Positions 10,149 to 18,826 of a stretch of DNA of 64,000 nucleotides are shown piece by piece; position 1 is the first letter of the stretch, and each line of letters begins with the position of its first letter. The stretch comes from Pseudomonadota bacterium (GTDB lineage Bacteria; Pseudomonadota; Gammaproteobacteria; Burkholderiales; Rhodocyclaceae), in assembly GCA_018261895.1 (NCBI GenBank), contig JAGTRT010000007.1, forward strand, positions 1 through 64,000, in the 5' to 3' direction. A model generated the notes under the pieces. That model was not told where the DNA came from, made no database searches, and worked only from the letters and a program-made list of their open reading frames with translations. Both the position numbers and the translations under genes were made by a program.

Positions 10149-10511
10149 TCAGGTCCTGAAAACGAAATAGACGGCGCCTAGGATACACAGAGCCGCCCAT
10201 AAGTAGTCAAGCTTCAGCGGCTGATTCATGTAGAAAATGACGAAGGGCACGAAGACGGCCAGGGTGATGACTTCCTGCAGGATCTTGAGCTGGCCGAGGT
10301 CGAGCTCGGTATGGCCGATGCGATTGGCCGGTACCTGCAGCAGGTATTCGAACAGGGCGATGCCCCACGAGGCGAGGGCGGCGATCCACCAGGGCTTGTC
10401 GTTGAGGTTCTTGAGGTGCGAATACCAGGCGAAGGTCATGAACACGTTGGAGAGCGTGAGCAGGACGACGGTCTGCCAGAGCACCGGGACCTGGAAACCG
10501 AAAAGGTTCAC
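10149..10511 (-). CDS. DUF486 small membrane protein (DMT superfamily)
   Basis: 120 residues with four predicted hydrophobic segments (about 8-28, 40-58, 75-95, 102-118) and the family-typical FMTFAWYSHLKN and SWGIALFEYLLQVPANRIG stretches. DUF486 proteins are short relatives of drug/metabolite exporters; substrate unknown. It begins with GTG at 10511, overlapping the folK stop (GTGA), and its stop abuts the panB start. It is therefore wedged into a folK-panB operon. A transport role for a folate or pantothenate precursor is only suggested by position. Confidence 0.85.
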   Translation of the reverse strand: MNLFGFQVPVLWQTVVLLTLSNVFMTFAWYSHLKNLNDKPWWIAALASWGIALFEYLLQVPANRIGHTELDLGQLKILQEVITLAVFVPFVIFYMNQPLKLDYLWAALCILGAVYFVFRT

Positions 10512-10984
10512 AGCCGGACGATGCCCTGGTTGGCGACAGCCGGCAGCCAGGCGGCGACCGTGCCGCGGCCGGGCAGGGCGAGCTGCGGGGCAATTTCGGC
10601 CAGCGGGCAGAGCACGAAGGCGCGCAGGTGCAGGCGCGGGTGCGGCAGGGTCAGGCGCGGCAGGTCGATGAACTGGTCGCCGTAGAGCAGCAGGTCGAGG
10701 TCGAGGGTGCGCGGGCCGTTCTTTTCGGCGCGGATGCGGCCGAAACGTTGCTCGATCTCGAACAGCGCGTCGAGCAGGGCTTCCGGCGCCAGGCTCGTTT
10801 GCAGCTCGGCGACGGCGTTGACGAATTCGGGCTGGTCGGTGAGACCGACCGGCGCCGTGCGATAGAGCGACGAGCTATGGGCGACCCGGCTGTCGGGCAG
10901 GTTGGCCAGCGCGGCAAAGGCGGCGCGGACGGTTGCCGCCGGGTCGCCGAGGTTGGCACCCAGGGCAACGTAGGCGGTGTTCAT
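10508..10984 (-). CDS. folK: 7,8-dihydro-6-hydroxymethylpterin pyrophosphokinase FolK
   Basis: Transfers pyrophosphate from ATP to hydroxymethyl-dihydropterin in folate synthesis. The ATG at 10984 gives 158 residues, as expected. Visible signatures are YVALGANLGDP at the N-terminus, SSLYRTAPVG, FVNAVAEL, the conserved arginine region FGRIRAEKNGPRTLDLDLLLYG and LPHPRLHLRAFVL. The frame stays open further upstream but that part is the shadow of pcnB; the ATG overlaps the pcnB stop as ATGA, which supports translational coupling. folK downstream of pcnB is a common order in proteobacteria. Confidence 0.96.
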   Translation of the reverse strand: MNTAYVALGANLGDPAATVRAAFAALANLPDSRVAHSSSLYRTAPVGLTDQPEFVNAVAELQTSLAPEALLDALFEIEQRFGRIRAEKNGPRTLDLDLLLYGDQFIDLPRLTLPHPRLHLRAFVLCPLAEIAPQLALPGRGTVAAWLPAVANQGIVRL

Positions 10985-12324
10985 TCGGCGGCGCTGGTAG
11001 TGGCGCCGGCATTGGCCGGCTTTTTCTTGCGGCGGCGCCGCTTTTTCTCGCCGGGCTGCTCGGGCTGCAGCATGGCGGCGCGTTCGTCGCCATCGACGTG
11101 CTGGAAGCGCGTCCACCAGTCGGCTACTTCCTTGTCGATTTCGCCGGATTCCGCGCGCAGCAGGAGGAAGTCGTAGCCGGCGCGGAAGCGCGGCTGTTCG
11201 AGCAGGCCGTACGGGCGCTTGCCGGAACGCTGGTCGAAGCGCGGTTGCAGGGCCCAGATGTCCTTGATGTCGCCGGCGATGCGGCGCGTGATGGCGAGCT
11301 TTTCGCCCTGCACGTCGAGCACCGTGTCCATGGCCTGGTAGAGCGCCGGAATCTTCGGCTCGCCCTTGGCCTTGAGTTTTTCCCAGTGGGCCAGCACTTC
11401 GTGCCAGAGCAGCGTGGCGAACAGGAAGCCGGGCGAGGTGCCCTTGCCGCGACGGATGCGCTCGTCGGTGTTGGCCAGGGCCAGCATGACGAATTTTTCG
11501 CCCATCGGCTGTTCGAGGATCACGTCGAGCAGGGGCAGCAGGCCGTGGTGCAGGCCTTCGTCGCGCAGCTGGGTGATGCATTTGACCGAATGCCCGGAGG
11601 TCAGCAGCTTGAGCATTTCGTCGAAGAGGCGGGCGGCCGGGACGTTTTCGAGCAGGCCGGCCATTTCGCGGATCGGCTTCTTGGCTTCCGGATCGATCAT
11701 GAGGCCGAGCTTGGCGGCGAGGCGGACGGCGCGCAGCATGCGGACCGGATCTTCGCGGTAGCGGGCGCGCGGCTCGCCGATCATGCGCAGGGTCTTCTGC
11801 TTGAGGTCGCCGACGCCGTGGTGGTAGTCGATGACGGCCTCGGTGGCGGGATCGTAGTAGAGCGCGTTGGCCGTGAAGTCGCGGCGGGCGGCGTCGTCAG
11901 CGTGGCTGCCGAACACGTTGTCGTGCAGTACGCGGCCGTGTTCGTCGGTCTTCGTCTTTTCGTCGAGCATGCCGCGGAAGGTAGTCACTTCCAGCGTTTC
12001 CTGGCCCATCATGACGTGCACGATCTGGAAGCGGCGGCCGATGATGCGCGAGCGGCGGAAGGCGCGGCGCACTTCTTCCGGCGTGGCATCGGTGGCGATG
12101 TCGAAATCCTTGGGATCGGCGCCGATCAGCAGGTCGCGCACGGCGCCGCCGACGACGTAGGCCTTGAAACCTTGTTCCTGCAAGGTTTCGCAGACGCGCC
12201 GGCTACCGCTGCTGATGCGGTCGCGGGTGATGCCGTGGCTGGAGACGGGGATGACGGCCGGTTCGTGCTTGTTGGCCCGGGGTTTTTTGCCGCTGAATAC
12301 GCGGGAAATGAATTTGCGGATCAC
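10981..12324 (-). CDS. pcnB: Poly(A) polymerase I PcnB
   Basis: Adds 3' poly(A) tails to RNA, promoting decay. 447 residues. The class II nucleotidyltransferase core has YVVGGAVRDLLIGADPKDFDIATDATPEEV (about 55-85; GG, RD and the DxD metal pair), followed by RRDFTANAL and the RNA-binding motifs GEPRARYREDPVRMLRAVRLAAKLG. A long basic C-terminal tail (EKKRRRRKKKPANAG) is typical of bacterial poly(A) polymerases as opposed to CCA-adding enzymes. It is upstream of folK with ATGA overlap and 47 bp downstream of the HAD phosphatase gene. Confidence 0.96.
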   Translation of the reverse strand: MIRKFISRVFSGKKPRANKHEPAVIPVSSHGITRDRISSGSRRVCETLQEQGFKAYVVGGAVRDLLIGADPKDFDIATDATPEEVRRAFRRSRIIGRRFQIVHVMMGQETLEVTTFRGMLDEKTKTDEHGRVLHDNVFGSHADDAARRDFTANALYYDPATEAVIDYHHGVGDLKQKTLRMIGEPRARYREDPVRMLRAVRLAAKLGLMIDPEAKKPIREMAGLLENVPAARLFDEMLKLLTSGHSVKCITQLRDEGLHHGLLPLLDVILEQPMGEKFVMLALANTDERIRRGKGTSPGFLFATLLWHEVLAHWEKLKAKGEPKIPALYQAMDTVLDVQGEKLAITRRIAGDIKDIWALQPRFDQRSGKRPYGLLEQPRFRAGYDFLLLRAESGEIDKEVADWWTRFQHVDGDERAAMLQPEQPGEKKRRRRKKKPANAGATTSAAE

Positions 12325-12371
12325 TTGTACCGATCGAAGCGCGCCAAAGGCGCTGCGGAAAATGCAGGATT

Positions 12372-13040
12372 CTACCGCAAAGTGATGATTTTCCAGTCCA
12401 TTTCAGTGGCGTGGGCGCGCAGTTTGTCGTCCGGATCGACGGCGACCGGCGTCGTGACCTTGCGCATGAGCGGCAGGTCGTTGTGCGAATCGCTGTAGAA
12501 GTAGCTGCGCTCGAAACTGCCCCACCACAGGCCGAGCGACTCCAGCCAGCTGTCGACGCGGGTGATCTTGCCGCCTTGGAAGGACGGCGTGCCGGTCGGT
12601 TCGCCGGTGAAGCGGCCGCTTTCCGGATCGACGGCGGGAATCGTGCCGATCAGGTGCGGAATGCCGAATTCACGGGCGATGGCGCCGGTGACGAAGCTGT
12701 TGGTGGCGGTCACGATGGCGCACAGGTCGCCGGCTTCCAGGTGCTGGCGGACGAGGGCGCGGGCCGGGGCGCCGATGATCGGCCGGATGTGGCGTTCAAG
12801 GTATTCGCCATGCCAGGCGTCGAGCTGGCTGCGCTCGTGGCGGGCCAGCGGGGCGAGCTGGAAGGCGAGGAATTCGTAGATGTCGAGCGTGCCGGCCTTG
12901 TACTGCTCGTAGAACTGGATGTTCTTCGCCTCCTGCACCTCGCGGTCGACCACGCCCTTGCTGATCAGGAACTGCGCCCACTCGAAGTCGGAATCGCCGG
13001 AAAGAAGGGTGTTGTCGAGGTCGAAGAGGGCGAGGTTCAT
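12372..13040 (-). CDS. HAD-IB family hydrolase (SerB-like phosphatase)
   Basis: 222 residues from the Met at 13040. HAD motif I is LFDLDNTLLSGDSD (nucleophile Asp and acid Asp), motif II is in AIVTATNSF, a Lys follows in FQGGKI, and motif III/IV is YSDSHNDLPLM. An all-helical C1 cap lies between motifs I and II. This is the HAD-IB/SerB-like layout; betaproteobacterial homologues next to hda and pcnB are usually annotated only as HAD hydrolases, and the substrate is not known. The upstream gap holds a copy of the dispersed repeat. Confidence 0.88.
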   Translation of the reverse strand: MNLALFDLDNTLLSGDSDFEWAQFLISKGVVDREVQEAKNIQFYEQYKAGTLDIYEFLAFQLAPLARHERSQLDAWHGEYLERHIRPIIGAPARALVRQHLEAGDLCAIVTATNSFVTGAIAREFGIPHLIGTIPAVDPESGRFTGEPTGTPSFQGGKITRVDSWLESLGLWWGSFERSYFYSDSHNDLPLMRKVTTPVAVDPDDKLRAHATEMDWKIITLR

Positions 13041-13108
13041 GTTTTTCGGGGCAGATCGCAAAGGAAGGCCGACATTATATCGGCTGCTGCTGAGGCCTCG
13101 CCCGGTTC

Positions 13109-13143
13109 GACGGTCAACCGGAAAAAATGGCCAAAATGGAAAT
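13109..13143 (+). repeat. Dispersed 35-bp repeat, copy 4 (consensus)
   Basis: Identical to the majority base at essentially every position. It begins two bases beyond the hda stop codon on the far side, in the hda-HAD gap. Confidence 0.95.
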
Positions 13144-13145
13144 GC

Positions 13146-13790
13146 TCAGCGGGTATTGAGCAGTTCGCGCAGCAGGGGCAGGGTGACGGCGCGCTTGTGT
13201 TCGAGCGTGTAGTGGTCGAGGGCGACGACGATGGCCGACAGGGTGCGCATGTCGCGCGGGGCGTGGCGCATGAGGTAGTCGATCAGTTCCGGCGTCAGCT
13301 TGAGGGCGCGTTCGCGGGCCTGGGTGGTGATCGCTTCGGCCTTTTCGGCGTCGGTGAGCGGGTGCAGGCGGCTGATCAGGCCGGAGCCGAGGCGGGTGCG
13401 CAGGTCTTCTCGGAGCTGGAGGTGGGCCGGCGGCTGGCTGGCGGCGGTGAGCAGCATGCCGCCCGCCATCTTGAGGCGGTTGAAGTGGTTGAAGAGGGCG
13501 ATCTGGCCGGTTTCGTCGAGATCCTCGACATGGTCGACGGCGAGCTGATCGGCGGCCGGCGCTGCCTGCAAGGCTGGGTCGCGGGCGGCATCGACGTAGG
13601 CAAAGCCGCTGGCCTGCAGCAAATGCGAGCGACCGGAGCCGGCTTCGCCCCACAGGCAGAACGAGGTGTCCGGACGGGTGCCGGCCAGCCATTCGGTGAG
13701 CAGGGTGACGGTTTCGGCGTTGCTGCCGGCGACGAAGTTGTCGAGCGTCGGCGCGCTTTCGGGCAGCAAATCGAGGATCAGTTGACGCAT
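13146..13790 (-). CDS. hda: DnaA inactivator Hda
   Basis: Works with the sliding clamp to stimulate hydrolysis of DnaA-bound ATP and so limits replication initiation. 214 residues. The N-terminus (MRQLILDLLPES) carries a clamp-binding type motif. The AAA+ core has a Walker A variant GEAGSGRSHLLQA (about 48-60) and a Walker B-like VDHVEDLDE. Sensor segments follow, with ASQPP and the DLRTRLGSGLISRLHPL box typical of DnaA/Hda. The stop is followed within a few bases by a dispersed-repeat copy. The downstream gene is the HAD phosphatase in the same direction. Confidence 0.95.
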   Translation of the reverse strand: MRQLILDLLPESAPTLDNFVAGSNAETVTLLTEWLAGTRPDTSFCLWGEAGSGRSHLLQASGFAYVDAARDPALQAAPAADQLAVDHVEDLDETGQIALFNHFNRLKMAGGMLLTAASQPPAHLQLREDLRTRLGSGLISRLHPLTDAEKAEAITTQARERALKLTPELIDYLMRHAPRDMRTLSAIVVALDHYTLEHKRAVTLPLLRELLNTR

Positions 13791-13899
13791 CGTCGCAGCG
13801 ATTGGGAACGGGGGCTGAATTCTAGCATTGCTCCCGCCTTGCGCATGGCGCCGGCTGCCGATGCAGGTCGCGCCGGGGATGGCGCGGCCGGGGCGTGGT

Positions 13900-14211
13900 T
13901 CAGGCGGAGGCGCGGGTCAGGATGGCCGCAAGTTCGGGGTAGTAGCCGCTGCGGCTGATGCCGAGGAGCCGTTCCATTTCGAGGGCTTCGAGGGCGTTGC
14001 GGGCGGAGGGGGATTGCTTGATCAGTTCCGGGAAAACGCGCTCGGGATCGACCAGGTTGAAGACGGTGCTCAGCAGGCGACCGCAGGACTGGTAGTAGGC
14101 GGGGTCCAGCCGGACGAACTGGCCGCCATTGTCGCAGGCGTCGAGATAGGCAGCAGCCTTGCTGGCCGATTCGGCTAGCGACTGGAGTTGGCTTTGGCTG
14201 ATATGCGACAT
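13900..14211 (-). CDS. Hypothetical protein, 103 residues
   Basis: Not recognised. The ATG at 14211 is chosen because AAGGAGA lies 7 bp upstream; a longer open frame to 14235 lacks this. The protein is mainly helical (QLQSLAESASKAAAYLDAC near the start, ARNALEALEMERLLGISRSGYYPELAAIL at the end), has three cysteines or fewer and no signal peptide or membrane segment. It lies alone between hda (109-bp gap) and tyrS. Nothing in the context suggests a function. Confidence 0.65.
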   Translation of the reverse strand: MSHISQSQLQSLAESASKAAAYLDACDNGGQFVRLDPAYYQSCGRLLSTVFNLVDPERVFPELIKQSPSARNALEALEMERLLGISRSGYYPELAAILTRASA

Positions 14212-14333
14212 GGTGCGTCTCCTTGGCGAATTCAATTCGGAAAACTGCTTCCGTGTCTAAATTAACGTCAGAAAACGCAAGGGGTTGAGAGTTTTTACGC
14301 ACCGTTACAAATATATTGTCCGGTGCGTGTGAA

Positions 14334-15608
<1,275 letters not shown>

Positions 15609-15732
15609 GCTGTTGCTCTCCACAAGACGGGAATGCCCGGCGCCGGGCTTCGGGAAACGGTAAAGGCCGGCATTTTATCAGAGGCGGGCCGCCATCCCGC
15701 CAATCTGCGGCCGCGTGGGCGGGAGTGGGCAC

Positions 15733-15767
15733 ATTTCAATTTTGGGCATTTTTTCCGGTTGACCGTG
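15733..15767 (-). repeat. Dispersed 35-bp repeat, copy 5
   Basis: Minus-strand reading has the perfect first block CACGGTCAACCGGAAA, middle AAATGCC and end CAAAATTGAAAT. It is in the tyrS-purM divergent gap. The rest of that gap holds no recognisable gene; a TAAAAT-like -10 element is at about 15844. Confidence 0.92.
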
Positions 15768-15896
15768 GGAGGCGAGGTTTTGGGGCCTGATGCCTTAAAT
15801 GGCGCGGCCACCCGGCGGGTTAGGGGAGCTTGCCTGTTTCGGGTAAAATCATCGTTTTTTCCAGCGGCGATTGCCGACACTTGGCGCCTAAAGACC

Positions 15897-16937
15897 ATGA
15901 CCCAGAACACTTCTCTCTCCTACCGTGATGCCGGCGTTGATATCGATGCAGGTGACGCCCTCGTCGAACGTATCAAGCCGCTGGCCAAGAAGACCCTGCG
16001 CGAAGGCGTGCTCGGCGGCATTGGCGGTTTTGGCGCGCTCTTCGAAGTACCGAAGCGTTACAAGGAACCGGTGCTGGTGTCCGGTACGGATGGCGTTGGC
16101 ACCAAGTTGCGCCTGGCTTTCGACCTGAATCGTCACGATACCGTCGGCCAGGATCTGGTCGCCATGAGCGTCAATGACATCCTCGTGCTCGGCGCCGAAT
16201 CGCTGTTCTTCCTCGACTACTTTGCCTGCGGCAAGCTTGATGTCGATACCGCAGCTTCGGTCGTCGGCGGCATCGCCAAGGGTTGCGAACTGGCCGGTTG
16301 CGCGCTGATCGGTGGCGAAACGGCTGAAATGCCGGGCATGTACCCGGCTGGCGAATACGACCTGGCCGGTTTCGCGGTCGGTGTGGTCGAAAAATCCAAG
16401 GCCATCGACGGCAAGGACATCGCCCCGGGCGACGTCGTGCTCGGCCTGGCGTCCTCCGGCGCCCACTCGAACGGCTACTCGCTGGTGCGCAAGATCATCG
16501 AGCGCTCCAAGCCGGACATGAACGCCAAGTTCGACGGCGACCGTACGCTGGCCGACGTCGTCATGGCGCCGACCCGCATCTACGTCAAGCAGGTGCTGGC
16601 CACCATGCAGAAGGTCACCATCAAGGGCATGGCCCACATCACCGGTGGCGGCCTGCTCGAGAACGTGCCGCGCGTCCTGCCGGAAAACGTCGTGGCCGAG
16701 CTGACCAAGTCCTCGTGGCCGCGTCCCAAGCTGTTCGACTGGATGCAGGCCGAAGGCAATGTCGCCGAGAACGAAATGCACCGCGTCTTCAACTGCGGCA
16801 TCGGTCTCGTGGTCGTCGTCGCAGCGGCCGATGCCGATGCGGCCGAAGCTGAACTCAAGGCCCAGGGCGAAGCCGTCTATCGCATTGGCAAGATCCGGGC
16901 GCGTTCGGGTGACGAAGCGCAAACCGTCGTGGTGTAA
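15897..16937 (+). CDS. purM: Phosphoribosylformylglycinamidine cyclo-ligase PurM (AIR synthetase)
   Basis: Fifth step of de novo purine synthesis: closes FGAM to aminoimidazole ribotide using ATP. 346 residues from the ATG at 15897, matching the usual length. Signature segments: [13 protein letters not shown] (N-terminal), [72 protein letters not shown] and [16 protein letters not shown]. The open frame continues upstream but without family sequence. purN lies elsewhere in the window (32341), so the purine genes are scattered. Confidence 0.97.
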   Translation: MTQNTSLSYRDAGVDIDAGDALVERIKPLAKKTLREGVLGGIGGFGALFEVPKRYKEPVLVSGTDGVGTKLRLAFDLNRHDTVGQDLVAMSVNDILVLGAESLFFLDYFACGKLDVDTAASVVGGIAKGCELAGCALIGGETAEMPGMYPAGEYDLAGFAVGVVEKSKAIDGKDIAPGDVVLGLASSGAHSNGYSLVRKIIERSKPDMNAKFDGDRTLADVVMAPTRIYVKQVLATMQKVTIKGMAHITGGGLLENVPRVLPENVVAELTKSSWPRPKLFDWMQAEGNVAENEMHRVFNCGIGLVVVVAAADADAAEAELKAQGEAVYRIGKIRARSGDEAQTVVV

Positions 16938-16953
16938 AACGCATTGGCAGGCC

Positions 16954-17580
16954 GTGGCGATCATCGCCTGCGGCCTGTTCTTGCTCAATTTCTCGTCGGC
17001 CGTCTGGGCGGCGAGCAAGAAGCCGTCGCACAAGGTGACGGCATCCAGACATGCCAAGAAAGTCGCGCGACCCGCGTCGCGCCCGGTGCCAATGGCGCCT
17101 GAATTCGGCCCGGCCGACCTGATCGAGGATGGTATTCCCGGCTTGCGCGGCCATGCCAGCTTTTATGGCAAGGGCTTTCAAGGCCGCAAGACGGCCACCG
17201 GCGAGCGTTTCGATGTCCAGCAGTTCACCGCCGCCAGCAACCGCTTTCCGCTTGGCACCATGTTGGCCGTCCGGCGCGTGGACAACGACCGCTGCGCCAT
17301 CGTCAAGGTCAATGACCGCATGCACGCCAAGCATCGCAAACGCATCATCGACGTGTCGCGCAGCGTGGCTGAATATCTCGACATGATCCGCGCCGGCGTC
17401 GTCTTCGTGAGCGTGGCGCCTCTGAAGAAGGACGGGCAGGAGCGCAACGACTCGGCCTGCCGTGCTGCCTTCGAAGCGGATGCCATGGCGGCGTGCCCCA
17501 CCTGCAGCGTGGACGGACTGTCGTCAGGACTGGGTGGGCCGGCGAAACTGCCGGATTTCCTGCCGCCCATCGGCGAGTGA
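16954..17580 (+). CDS. RlpA-like double-psi beta-barrel protein (septal ring lytic transglycosylase family)
   Basis: 208 residues from a GTG at 16954, 16 bp after purM; this start gives a clean signal peptide (IIACGLFLLNFSSAVWA, cleavage near residue 22). After a basic linker comes an RlpA-type DPBB domain: GHASFYGKGFQGRKTATGERFD (about 72-92), FTAASNRFPLGTMLAVRRVDN, and the catalytic-type Asp in VKVNDRMHAKHRKRIIDVSRSVAE. RlpA proteins cleave denuded glycan strands in the periplasm. No SPOR domain is visible; the C-terminus instead has two cysteine pairs' worth of residues (CRAAFEADAMAACPTC). The upstream extension inside purM is not used. Confidence 0.8.
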   Translation: MAIIACGLFLLNFSSAVWAASKKPSHKVTASRHAKKVARPASRPVPMAPEFGPADLIEDGIPGLRGHASFYGKGFQGRKTATGERFDVQQFTAASNRFPLGTMLAVRRVDNDRCAIVKVNDRMHAKHRKRIIDVSRSVAEYLDMIRAGVVFVSVAPLKKDGQERNDSACRAAFEADAMAACPTCSVDGLSSGLGGPAKLPDFLPPIGE

Positions 17581-17625
17581 TTTTTTCCTTCGCTTTCAGT
17601 CTGTTCGTTACAATTCAGCCAGATC

Positions 17626-17641
17626 CTGACCGCTCGGTCAG
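17626..17641. promoter_or_regulatory. Palindromic operator-like site (TetR type) before the RND operon
   Basis: Perfect inverted repeat CTGACCG-CT-CGGTCAG, 22 bp before the adaptor ATG. ACCG-N2-CGGT palindromes are typical of TetR/AcrR-family operators at RND pump genes. No TetR gene is present nearby, so the regulator would act in trans. Confidence 0.55.
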
Positions 17642-17662
17642 TGCGAACATCAGCTGAACACC

Positions 17663-18826
17663 ATGAACAAAAATACCCGTTTCGGCGTCATCGCCATTGC
17701 GCTGGCCGGCCTGCTCGGCCTTGCCTATTTTGCCTACACCGCGAACCGTGCGCCGGCCGAAGGGCCTGCCGCGCCGGCGGGTGGCCCGGCCAAACCTGCC
17801 GGGGGCGGTGCGCCGGCCAGTTTTCCGACGGCGGTGGAGGTGGCCAAGGTGGCCAGCAGCGATTTCGCCGATGACGTCGCGGCCGTCGGCACGCTGAAAT
17901 CCAACGAGTCCGTCGTGCTGCGCCCGGAAACGGCTGGTCGGGTGGCCTCGATTGGCTTCAAGGATGGGACGATTGTTGCCCGGGGCACGGTGCTGGTGGT
18001 GCTCGACGCCGCGATTCAGGAGGCCGAGCTGCAGCAGGCGCGTGCGAATCTGGCCCTGGCCAAAAGCAGCTATGACCGCAACGTCGAATTGGTCGGCAAG
18101 AAATTCCTGAGCCAACAGGCGCTCGACAGCTCGGCGGCGACGCTCAAGGTGCAGGAGGCTGCCGTTCAGCTGGCCGAGGCCAAGGTTGCCAAGATGCGCA
18201 TCAAGGCGCCGTTTACCGGCATGGTCGGCCTGCGCAACGTGAGCGTCGGCGATTACCTCAAGGACGGACAGGAACTCATCAATATCGAGGATGTGGCCAC
18301 GCTGCGTGTCGATTTCAAATTGCCGGAAAACTACCTGGGCCGTATCGTCAAGGGCCAGACCGTCGAGGTCGTGAGCGATGCCTTGCCCAGCGAGCGCTTC
18401 AAGGCCGTGCTCGATGCTGTCGACCCGATGGTCGACCAGAACGGCCGGGCGATTTCCGCCCGTGCCCGCCTCGACAACGCCAAGGGCAAGTTGCGCCCCG
18501 GCATGTTCGTCCGCGTCCGCCTGCTCTTCGGCGAGCGCAAGGGGGTGCTCATGGTGCCGGAACAGGCCATCGTGCCTGGCGGGTTGCCGGCCGTCTTCAA
18601 GGTGGTCGATAACAAGGCCAGCCTGGTCAAGGTCAAGCTGGGCGTGCGCCGTACAGCCCAGGTCGAGGTCGTCGAAGGCCTCGCCGCAGGCGATCTCGTG
18701 GTCACCGCCGGGCAATTGAAATTGCGCGATGGCGCGGCTGTTCGTCCGGTCGGCGAGGGCGCGCCGCCGGCGCCAACCGCGCCCAAGGCAGAGACGGCCA
18801 AGGCAGAGACGGCGTCCGGCAAATGA
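17663..18826 (+). CDS. RND efflux periplasmic adaptor (HlyD/MFP family)
   Basis: 387 residues. An N-terminal membrane anchor (FGVIAIALAGLLGLAYFAYTA) is followed by a Pro/Ala-rich linker. The split lipoyl domain, helical hairpin (LQQARANLALAKSSYDRNVELVGK ... AAVQLAEAKVAKMRIKAPFTGMVG) and beta-barrel come next, with the family stretch LRVDFKLPENYLGRI. It bridges the inner-membrane pump and an outer-membrane channel. It overlaps the pump gene by ATGA. The C-terminus repeats a short Lys/Ala/Glu segment (KAETAKAETA). No outer membrane factor is encoded beside it; the nearest is at 36568. Confidence 0.93.
   Translation: MNKNTRFGVIAIALAGLLGLAYFAYTANRAPAEGPAAPAGGPAKPAGGGAPASFPTAVEVAKVASSDFADDVAAVGTLKSNESVVLRPETAGRVASIGFKDGTIVARGTVLVVLDAAIQEAELQQARANLALAKSSYDRNVELVGKKFLSQQALDSSAATLKVQEAAVQLAEAKVAKMRIKAPFTGMVGLRNVSVGDYLKDGQELINIEDVATLRVDFKLPENYLGRIVKGQTVEVVSDALPSERFKAVLDAVDPMVDQNGRAISARARLDNAKGKLRPGMFVRVRLLFGERKGVLMVPEQAIVPGGLPAVFKVVDNKASLVKVKLGVRRTAQVEVVEGLAAGDLVVTAGQLKLRDGAAVRPVGEGAPPAPTAPKAETAKAETASGK

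Noticed and set aside
14297-14328. Inverted repeat ACGCACCG/CGGTGCGT with a 16-nt loop near the tyrS end
   Set aside because: The long loop and lack of a T-run argue against a terminator; no other role is visible.
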